Assembly: GCA_949752735.1 (NCBI GenBank)
Contig: OX457053.1
Span: forward strand, 29,148,732-29,212,731
DNA from: Lumbricus terrestris
Lineage: Eukaryota; Annelida; Clitellata; Crassiclitellata; Lumbricidae
Direction: 5' to 3'
Length of the DNA stretch: 64,000 nucleotides
Positions within the stretch are counted from its first letter, which is position 1. Each line of letters starts with the position of its first letter. Under the pieces are notes generated by a model. That model saw nothing but the letters and a program-made list of their open reading frames with translations, made no database searches and was not told the DNA's origin. Of the stretch, positions 41,277 to 49,726 are shown in pieces. Position numbers and translations under genes: made by a program.

Positions 41277-43111
41277 GACCATGGTGTAAGAAGGGATGGT
41301 GTGCGCACTTGGCTGAAATTTATGGCTAAAGTCGCTAGATGGCGATGGCGTTCGTAGTTGACGGACCTCGCCCATAAGCCTAATGGAATTTCATGATATT
41401 GTATGGCACACATACTTATACTCCTTCACTGCACGTCCGTTCCCTAGTGCCAGTCTCATGTCTGGGCGAAGGAGGAGGGCGACACAAATTATCTTTGCTA
41501 TGTTCTGTTCCATTTGCTCTTTGTCTCCTTTTCTCCTGTGTTTCGTGTTCTCTGTTCCATGTGATGCTATGTGTTCCCTGTGTTCCAATGTTCTCTATGT
41601 CCTCTGACCCTGATGTTCCTATCGATGTTCCGTGTTCCCTTGTTCTCTGTGATGCGCCTTCTGTTCCCTGTTAATTGATGTTCCGTGTTCCCTATGTTCC
41701 TTGTTCCCTGATGTTCCCTGTGATATACCAGGTTCCTTATGTTCCATGGGCCTTAATTGTTTATATCCCTTATGTTCCACGGACCTTGTTGTTATTTCGC
41801 GCCCTTTGTTTTCTAATGTCGCAGGCGTTCAATGTGATGTTCCATGTTCCTTGTGTTCCCTGGTGTTCCCTGTTTCTTATGTCCCACAGCCCTTGCTACA
41901 TATTCCCACTTTCCGTATGTTCCTTAATATTTCTGATGTTTATCCTGATGACTCATGTTCCTTAATTATGTTTCGCGTTACTTGTTCCTTAATGTTTCTG
42001 ATGTTCCCTCAGGTGTTCCATGTTCCTTATGCTCTACGGTCTTTGTTGCGTGTTCCGCGTTTCATATTTTTAATGCCTCTGAAGCTCCCGCGATGTTCCT
42101 TGTTTCTTATGTTCCCTGATGTTCCTTGTGTTCCTCATCCCTTGTTGAACATTTCGGGTTCCTTGTTCCTTAATGTTTCTTGTGTTCCCTCTTATGTTCC
42201 TTGTTCCCTGCGTTCCACGGACCTTGTTGCGTGTTCCACATTCCGTGTTCTGTTTTCCAGTGATGATCCATGTTCCTTACGTTCCTCGATGTTCCATGTT
42301 CCTTGTGCTCCACATTCCTTGTTCCACATTCCGTGTTCTTATATGTTTCTCATTTTCCCGTGATGCTCCAGGTTCCTTATGTTCCATGGTCCTTGTTATA
42401 TATTGCTTATGTTCCACGGCCCTTGTTGTTTGTTCCGCGTCTTTTGTTTTCTGATGTCTCTGGTGTTCCATGTGATGTTTCATGTTCCTTATGTTCCGTG
42501 ATGTTCCCTGTTCTTTGTGTTCCGCATTCCTTGTTCTTCACTGATTCTGATTTTCCCTGAAGTTCCATATGTTCCTTATGTCACCTGATTGTCCATGTTC
42601 CTTGTGTTCCAATTCCTTGTTGCACTTTCCATATTCCATGTTCCTTAATGTTTCCGATGTTTCCCTTGATGTTTCATGTTCCTTACGTTCTGCAGTCCTT
42701 GAAACTCCTTGTGGCATGTTCCGTAATGCATGCATGTTCCGTCTTCCTCGTCCTATAATTATATTCTCTGAACAATGTTCTCTGTGATGCTTCTTTACGT
42801 TCCACTCTCTTTGTTGTATATTCGCTTAATTAGGCATATGTTTCCTGGTGTTCCGTGTGATGTTCCATGTTCCCTGCAATGTTACCTGATCCTCATCGCC
42901 CCTTACATGTTCCAAGTGATACTCCCTGCTATGTTCATGCCCTCTCCTTGTCCATATGTTCCATGTTTCGAACGTTTCTTATACTTCTTGCTCTATATTG
43001 CATATGCTGCCAACCATCAACTGGGGACAGCAGCGCCACCTGCTGAAATGCCAAAAACAATGTATGGCCAGTATAAGAAGTGCGCACACCATCCCTTCTT
43101 ACACCATGATA
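41277..43111. repeat. inverted arms flanking the TGTTCC satellite
   Basis: About 33 bp at 41,277-41,310 (accatggtgtaagaaggga...) is perfectly or almost perfectly inverted at 43,079-43,111. The arms enclose the satellite, so the whole may be an inverted-repeat element or a palindromic duplication. No target duplication recognised. Confidence 0.6.
41490..42995. repeat. TGTTCC satellite, 1.5 kb
   Basis: Irregular repeats of ATGTTCCYT-GTGTTCC with spacers of 10-25 bp. The strand is T- and C-rich. All C/F/S/V/P-rich plus-strand ORFs are repeat artefacts. Confidence 0.9.
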
Positions 43112-43266
43112 TGACCAAGCGCGCGCCTCCCTGACAGGAAGTCACGTGTGATTCGCCATCGGCCATAGACTAATAGCCGAAGCTTTACCTATCCAGTAAC
43201 TATAATACATATCAATGGCTGATATGACGCGATGCCTTCCCGTCCGCCAGAGGGCTGCGTTCCACC

Positions 43267-43556
43267 CATTGAGATGCATTATATGTATAACATAACGCTA
43301 GAGAGAGTATGACGTATCTGCCCTGCAATAAAATTTGAAGCTGATCGAAGCTGTAAGACTGTGATTGGTCGGTATAAGAACTCGTCTGTGATTGGTCGAC
43401 ATGACTTTAGACAGATATGATATGATGTGATTGGTCGACATGACTTTAGACAGATATGATATGATGTGATTGGTCGACATGACTTTAGACGATGATTCAA
43501 TATGGAGACGTGATACTCCCTCTAGTGATATATTTATTATATAATACACCTCTATG
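43267..43556. mobile_element. hAT-type MITE with three CCAAT-box repeats
   Basis: A perfect 8 bp duplication GTTCCACC lies at 43259-43266 and 43557-43564. Same termini as 39,890 and 57,053. Contains a ~42 bp tandem repeat (three copies) with GTGATTGGTCGACATGAC, each an inverted CCAAT box. Confidence 0.9.
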
Positions 43557-43563
43557 GTTCCAC

Positions 43564-43665
43564 CCAGAGCCGTATATTTCCAAGAGTCTGGCCAACTTGT
43601 GTCCCGGAAGTTGGCCAAGTCACGTGGTTGCTGGACGCCATTTTGAGTCCAGGCGGCGATCTGCA
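43564..43665 (+). repeat. partial copy of the THAP-gene upstream region
   Basis: Positions 43,564-43,593 are identical to the inverse of 48,784-48,813. Further on, TCACGTGGTTGCTGG and GCCATTTTG align with TCACGTGGTTACTGG and TCCATTTTG just upstream of the THAP start codon. A diverged duplication of that promoter/leader. Confidence 0.7.
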
Positions 43666-43689
43666 AATACGTTGACAAGGAGACGCACA

Positions 43690-44372
43690 AACACAGGGAG
43701 ACGCGTCTCCCTGTGTCTGTGCGTCTCCCTGTGTATGTGCGTCTCCCTGTGTATGTGCGTCTCCCTGTGTCTGTGCGTCTCCCTGTGTATGTGCGTCTCC
43801 CTGTGTCTGTGCGTCTCCCTGTGTATGTGCGTCTCCCTGTGTCTGTGCGTCTCTTTGTGTCTGTGCGTCTCCCTGTGTCTGTGTGTTTCCCTGTGTATGT
43901 GCGTCTCCCTGTGTCTCTGCGTGTCCCTGTGTCTGTGTGTTTCCCTGTGTCTGTGCGTCTCCCTGTGTCTGTGTGTTTCCCTGTGTATGTGCGTCTCCCT
44001 GTGTCTGTGCGTGTCCCTGTGTCTGTGTTTCCCTGTGTCTGTGCGTCTCCCTGTGTATGTGCGTCTCCCTGTGTCTGTGTGTTTCCCTGTGTATGTGCGT
44101 CTCCCTGTGTCTGTGCGTCTCCCTGTGTATGTGCGTCTCCCTGTGTCTGTGTGTTTCCCTGTGTATGTGCGTCTCCCTGTGTCTGTGCGTCTCTCTGTGT
44201 CTGTGTGTTTCCCTGTGTCTGTGCGTCTCCCTGTGTCTGTGCGTCTCCCTGTGTCTGTGTGTTTCCCTGTGTCTGTGTTTCCCTGTGTCTGTGTGTTTCC
44301 CTGTGTATGTGCGTCTCCCTGTGTCTGTGCGTCTCCATGTGTCTGTGCGTCTCCCTGTGTCTGTGCCCACCG
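43690..44372. repeat. 18 bp minisatellite CGTCTCCCTGTGTMTGTG
   Basis: About 38 copies. The unit length is a multiple of three without stops, leaving five frames open at once; none is a gene. Confidence 0.97.
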
Positions 44373-44404
44373 GGCACTCAATAGAACATCTCCTAACCTC
44401 TGCT

Positions 44405-44670
44405 CTCTGTGATGTTCCTTCTTCTCAGCTCCCTAAGTCTCTGTTCCATTAAGTTCTCTATGATGCTCAATGATGCTCCGTGTTCCTTGTTCCCATGTTC
44501 TCTGTCCTGAGTTCAATAAAAAATTATGTTCTATAATATTTCCAATTATGCTCCGTGTTCCTGTTTTTGTATGTTCCATGTGCTCTGTTCTGTGTACAAT
44601 AAAAAAATATTGTGTTCCATGTTCCATGATATTCCCAATGATGTTCCCTGTTCCTGTTTTATAAATAACT
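44405..44670. repeat. TGTTCC satellite, second block
   Basis: Same motif as 41,490-42,995. The intervening 1.4 kb (MITE, promoter-like copy, minisatellite) appears to interrupt one original array. Confidence 0.85.
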
Positions 44671-44825
44671 TAGCAACGTAAACTAACGGTTTAATATGCT
44701 CACCGGCCCTGCTAATATAGTGTTGCTAGACTCCATTTATGTGTGACTGTGCACGTTAAAACCGCTTGTAATTTAAATAAATAAATAATACTGTCATTGG
44801 TGCAAGGAATCCAACAGACCGACTA

Positions 44826-45625
44826 TCTATATCTATAAGGAAGGATGTGACTATGTATGTATGTTTGTATGTATGTATGTTTGTATGTGACTTTGTCCAG
44901 AATGCACGCTCACAGTTTTTGAGCTTTTCACTCCAAACCTTCACTACTGCGTAGGTCTCGGCACGAGACGCAAAGGCGAGGGGTTGGCGATTCTCTACCA
45001 CCATTGGGGCCAGGGTGGGGAGCGAAACCCCCCAAAAATTTTTCAAAAAAACGCAGCTATTTTTTTTATTTTTTTTCCTAGATCGAGGTCCATCAGAACC
45101 CCCCGGATCAGTGGTTGGCAAATCTCCACCACCAGGGGGGGGCCAGGGTGCGGGGGGTCAAAAACACTGATTTTCGCTAAAAATTTTCATTCGCTTGCCA
45201 CGTAGCCTATAAATGCAGTAATTTTAACCATTTTAGAGGTGTCTAAAGTGGAGTGGAGGGGTGGGATGGAGGTGAGGGGTGGAGGTGGAGGTGGTGGGGT
45301 GGGGTGGCGTAGGGGTCGAGGGGTGGGGAGGGGGTGGGGGGTGGGGTGGGGTGGAGTGAGGGAGTGGGTTGAGGTGGGGTGGAGAGGTGGGGGTGGGTTG
45401 GAGGGGATGGAGTGGGAGGTAGGGTGGGTGGAGTGGGGGTGGTGGGGGTGGGAGGGGGTTGGGGGTGGAGGGGGTGGGATGGGGTGGAAATTTTCGTCAA
45501 ACCCAAATTTCTCCGGTGGCGTACTGGTATAGAGGTCGCAGTTTGGTGTTGTGTTGTGTGGTGGGGTTGTGGCCGGAGCGGATCGAATCCTAAATTTCCC
45601 GGGCAGCGCCGGGTTCCCCAGCTAG
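44826..45625 (+). mobile_element. non-autonomous Helitron with G-rich body, ~800 bp
   Basis: The 3' end has the same signature as the 40,142 element: GGGCAGCGCCGGG hairpin, then CAGCTAG followed by T. The proposed 5' end TCTATATCTATAAGG after an A is less certain. Contains (GTAT)n and a 250 bp tract of GGGGTGG runs (45,240-45,490). Confidence 0.75.
45240..45490 (+). repeat. G-rich tract with G-quadruplex potential
   Basis: About 250 bp, mostly G on the plus strand, with dozens of G3-G5 runs separated by 1-4 bases. The minus strand is C-rich and gives a false P/T/H ORF. Confidence 0.9.
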
Positions 45626-46084
45626 TATATTATAACTGAGGCTTCTACTCCTTTTTACACAACACTATCAAATGGAACGAAATCTTAAATTTTATTCAAT
45701 CGTAACAAGCAATGCAATCAAACACGACAAACAGGATCATAGCAGTAAGTCTAATATATAAGAAATCAGTATTCAATTCAATCATGTTGAATATTAGCAG
45801 TATCAACTTCAAATAGTGGAATGACATGTGATTAAAGTCGATATTGCAAGTTTGATAGTAACAGGATATTAAAACGTTTACATAATAGAAAAAAGGAAAA
45901 ACCTGAAAGAGACCTAAGCTTATATCTGCATATTGGCATCATGGTGTGCCAGTAATATTGACAAGTTTATTTCCTAATCTATGCAAGAACTATGCACAGC
46001 AAAATTACAATCGTAATCTCCAAATTTCTTGAGTGCCACTCGAAAGCCAAGTGCAGGGCACAAGCTTATTCATGAGCGCTGAGC
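45626..46084 (-). other. 3' flank of the THAP gene
   Basis: Minus-strand AATAAA occurs at 45,966-45,971 and 45,691-45,696, about 115 and 390 bp past the stop. About 46,000-46,084 is a copy of the LINE/SINE 3' end seen at 2,840, with a short tandem duplication. Confidence 0.5.
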
Positions 46085-46584
46085 TTATTCATGAGCGCTG
46101 ATGAAATACAAACGGAATAAATTGCAAGAACATAGCAAATATAAGGCTATGTAACGTATCATATTACACTCTAAATGTTTCCAAGATGCCGTCATGCCTG
46201 GCTTGGCAATAGCTATACTTTCAAATACATCAACAACCGAATGCAGAAAAGATAAAGTGGATTTGTACTGATTAACATCAAATTTGCTAATTGCAATGAT
46301 GGGATGACGCGATGACATCAAATCAAACCATTTGTTCATCATGTTAAGAAACCAGCACGTAGTCAATAAGTTACGGTCCCAGTTGTTTGTTTCAACCATC
46401 AACCTTAGTGCTGCTGAAACAGAATGACTGAAAGTGCGACAACCTAAACAATCAGAAGCAGTGACAGCTGCTGACAATGTTGAAGCCGTAACGGAGTGGG
46501 ATGTAGAGTCTGCGTTGCTTTTTGCTAAGTTTCCAGATGTAGTCCGGTACTCGTCTGAGAAAGCAGTGGCGTTCTTGTTAGAAA
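46085..46584 (-). CDS. THAP gene exon 3
   Basis: Residues 145-310 (first codon split with exon 2). Acceptor gtttcag. Carries SHSVSAALRLM and FLNMMNKWFDLMSSR, the P-element-like landmarks. Stop at 46,085. Confidence 0.8.
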
Positions 46585-48639
46585 CTGAAACGACAATAAT
46601 CATGTCCAATTAGTGCCTTTTGATCTAAGTAAATAACTCCGGCTTTCATGGAGACAAAAATGATTGCATGGAATTAACATAATGATAATAATAATTATGA
46701 TAATAATCTTCGTTTATTAATATTCAAACTGACACAGCGCATTGTGATTACAGATACAGTATGAATGATTGATCACAAGTTAATACAGGAGTCGAATTTA
46801 GCTATATGGCAGCCACGCAAGGCTCCATTTGTTCTACATCTCACTACATGACACCAACAAAACATGATGCTAAACAAAGACTTCCTTAAAAATTTGGTAC
46901 AGACAGAGACATAAAGTCCTTACAGACACACACACAGTCACCAATTTATTACTTTTAAATATTTCTATTGTCATTAAATAAATTTGTCACGCGTGCAGGG
47001 TCACACAGAACAAGTGAATCTGAGGCGTGGATAGATTACTAATATTAAACACTTAGAAACCTACAAGCATGAAACATGTCGTCAATTAACGTAATGTCTT
47101 CAACTTCAGAGGTGTTCACCCTGTTCCAGACACCACCTGATTACCCCTTTGAATCTTAGATTTTCAGCAGACCAGCATTGATCTAAGTTCTCTTTTAAGT
47201 ATGATATGGCCATAAAATTTGTTAGCCACTGCACAAGCTTACAGCACTCTGTAACATGCTGCATTTTCTAGATGGGTTGAGGGCACCAATTTGTGCATGA
47301 ATTCATGTAGGTCAGTGGCGTAGCCAGGAATTTTTCATGGGGGGGTTTTATGGCCGGAAACCCTGTTTTTTGCTCTTTTTTCTTACTTAAACGGAAAAAT
47401 AACCTTTAAAAAACCTTTTTTCGGAGCCATTGGGGGGGTTTTAACCCCCGAAACCCTCCCCTTGCCTACGCCACTGATGTAGGTGCTGCATACCTATGCC
47501 TCCAGCACCCTTTCAAAAATCCAGACTCTGCCCCTGTATGCTCAGTAACAACATTTTAATGCAATAATTTAGTGACAATGAATTACCATCGTGAAGCTGA
47601 CATGCTGTGGACGACCCAGAGCTTGCCGTGACAGTAGTGGTAGCGGTAGAGAAGTCTGTCGAGGATTTCCTGCTGTAGCTGTGTTCGACACGCAATCGCT
47701 TCTTTGCAATAGTCTTCGTCGGGCTTTCTTCTGGGCTGCGTTTCAGTGGCGGCTTTCTGACATGCACCACAGCACTGTGTGTGAAGAGTGTTGGAACAGC
47801 ATCGGGTCGTAACTTTCTCCATCCGTCCTTACGATTTCTTTCGAACTGACTTTCATCGAAATGTGCCTACAAAATAATCACCATCTTTATATATATCACA
47901 AAAATTTAATTAAGGTGGCCACAAAAATATAGAGTGTACAGCCTCTGTTGTCATAAGCCCTCATCAAATCTGGATCCATCCATCCAGGAAACAGCCAGGC
48001 ATGGGCTTATCCACTTCCAATCCAACGCCAAAAACAGTTAACCCAATCCTTCGTAACAGGCGCCATTCAATCGGATTGCAATGACTTTGAAGTAATATTA
48101 AGGAATAATAATAATATTAAGGAATTAAGTAATAAGGAAGAAGGAAGACTAGGAGGGGAAGAGATACCATGTGTTAAACCTCCTTAACTTATAATGTGTA
48201 TTTATGTCTCAGTTTAAGTTAAGCAGTGCTACTGTGCTAGTAAACATTATCTGAACAGGGTGGCTATTTGCAATAGCAGAATCACATAACGTCTTCAAAT
48301 GCGGAAGGTACTTAAGGCAAATCCCGCCAGTATCAGGCCGGGTCAAGCGTACGCTTCATGATCGCCATGGTTCCCGCGACTTGGCTTTTGTGGACGCTGT
48401 AGAAATTCCGATTGTTTACGATTTGACTATTATACAATTTAATTTTATGAAGTTAACCGGGAAGGCCAAGAGTAAATGCTGCTTACCTCGCATAGAGCTG
48501 AACACGATGTCGGCTTCCAGTTGTCTCTCTTCAATTTCGCGATCCACAAATCACGACGCGTCTTGTTGTTCGGAAAACGAAACAACCGAAACCCCTTTTC
48601 GTGTCGATTCGAACAGTTAACGGCAGCGCAACAAGGCAT
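46085..48639 (-). CDS. THAP-domain protein with P-element-transposase-like segment
   Basis: Exons 48639-48487, 47866-47587 and 46584-46085 (153+280+500 nt) join in frame through GT-AG introns to 310 residues. Residues 1-79 are a complete THAP zinc finger, a sequence-specific DNA-binding C2CH module shared by P-element transposases and cellular THAP proteins. Residues 80-195 are basic then S/T-rich linker. Residues about 196-250 resemble the P-transposase/THAP9 stretch ending in N-x-WFDLM-SSR. The RNase H-like catalytic core normally between them is absent, so transposition is not expected; a regulator or repressor derived from a P-like element is the best inference. The last ~45 residues look atypical and may follow a frameshift. 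Head-to-head with the GPCAT gene. Confidence 0.85.
47313..47476. mobile_element. hAT-type MITE in THAP intron 2
   Basis: A perfect 8 bp duplication ATGTAGGT lies at 47305-47312 and 47477-47484. Ends CAGTGGCGTAGCCAGG and CCTACGCCACTG. Confidence 0.9.
47587..47866 (-). CDS. THAP gene exon 2
   Basis: Residues 52-144. Contains zinc ligand H53 and the AVPTLF motif (74-79) closing the THAP fold, then a KRSPEESPTK basic/proline stretch and an S/T-rich run. Acceptor ttttgtag, donor GATG|gtaatt. Confidence 0.88.
48487..48639 (-). CDS. THAP gene exon 1
   Basis: Residues 1-51. MPCCAAVNCSN start, zinc ligands C4, C9 and C50, FRFP at 20-23, W32 and NWKP at 40-43. Donor GAG|gtaagc. The start at MPCC fits the family, where THAP is N-terminal. 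Confidence 0.9.
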
Positions 48640-49603
48640 TATTTCAAATATTTCACACACAAAATTTAGCGTAAACACTAAACACACCTCATCCAGTTGC
48701 AAGGAGACAAAATGGAGGCCAGTAACCACGTGATCCACAACTAAGACCCGGGATTAACCGGAACCGCTCGTTAGCTGCAGATGGCCAGACTCTTGGAAAT
48801 ATACGGCTCTGGTTCCACCTAGCCACACGCCATTATTAATCACTCTCCTAGTCTTTGTTATTCCTGTGTTATTCCTGGCATTATCATTAGTGTATACATA
48901 ATGGCAGGTATTTTTCCTTAAGGAGGGCGAGCGACTGCAATAATAATTACGTTGTGGGTCGTTAATCTGCCAGAAATGACGATGAAAGTAATGTAGATAG
49001 GAAAATCGGTGGCGGCAGTTTTAGGAAATTTTTTGTTGGATTCGGCGAAGACCTGTGGCGACGGCGTTGGAATGGATGGCATGGCAGCAGAGACCACGAC
49101 CCCCACCCAGTGCCCGACAACGCAGAAGGCCCACATGGACGGTCAGGCTGTCGTGAGCATCGTAACGGTTGAAGGAACTATGCACGAGTACGTAAAACAT
49201 CGCTTGATTTTCTATAAGACATAGTCGTAGAAGAGTTCTGTACGACATTTTCAAAGCTAATATTTTGTAAATGTCTTAAGCACGAAGGTTTGAGAGGCAA
49301 ATAAAAATTGGAACGGAAAAAGATCGAATTAAGCATCTGCGCAATTAAGTGGCATGACGTGTTACCATATATTGTTTCCAGTAACTTTTGTTTTGGCATG
49401 GTATTTTAAGATATTGATAAGAATGTGTACTAAACATACAAGGGCACACACTTGGAATATTTTGACTGGCGCTTATATTTTTGTCTGGTGCTTCAGAAGT
49501 TAAAGATGAATGAACTTTGAAATTTGAAAATATTTTGTTACCAATGTAACCACATTTATACGATGTGCATAAAATAAATGCATGCATTAACTGTAGAAGT
49601 GGT
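48640..49603. promoter_or_regulatory. shared divergent promoter region of THAP and GPCAT
   Basis: 964 bp separate the two start codons, which point away from each other. Near the THAP side are an E box (CACGTG at about 48,727) and CCATTTTG on the minus strand (about 48,710), common in TATA-less promoters. No TATA box seen. Start sites are not determined. Confidence 0.55.
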
Positions 49604-49726
49604 ATGGAAGAAGGAAATAACATGGCCAACGGAAATTTAGTGAATGAAACAATGGACCCTGACAAATCGAGTAATTCTTCATCCGCATCCGATAATGCAA
49701 TGAATACTGTCGACCACATCATACAG
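49604..49726 (+). CDS. GPC1-like: GPCAT exon 1
   Basis: Residues 1-41, MEEGNN start, low-complexity S/N-rich, donor CAG|gtaagt. An alternative upstream ATG at 49,581 is out of frame. Least certain exon because no family motif lies in it. Confidence 0.75.

Noticed and set aside
43298..44412. ORFs of 189-359 codons on both strands
   Set aside because: 18 bp minisatellite without stops; all frames explained by the repeat.
46140..46200. Frameshift in the THAP gene that would extend a P-transposase-like C-terminus
   Set aside because: A shifted frame gives a short HDGILE-like stretch reminiscent of the family but ends quickly at a stop; too weak to claim.
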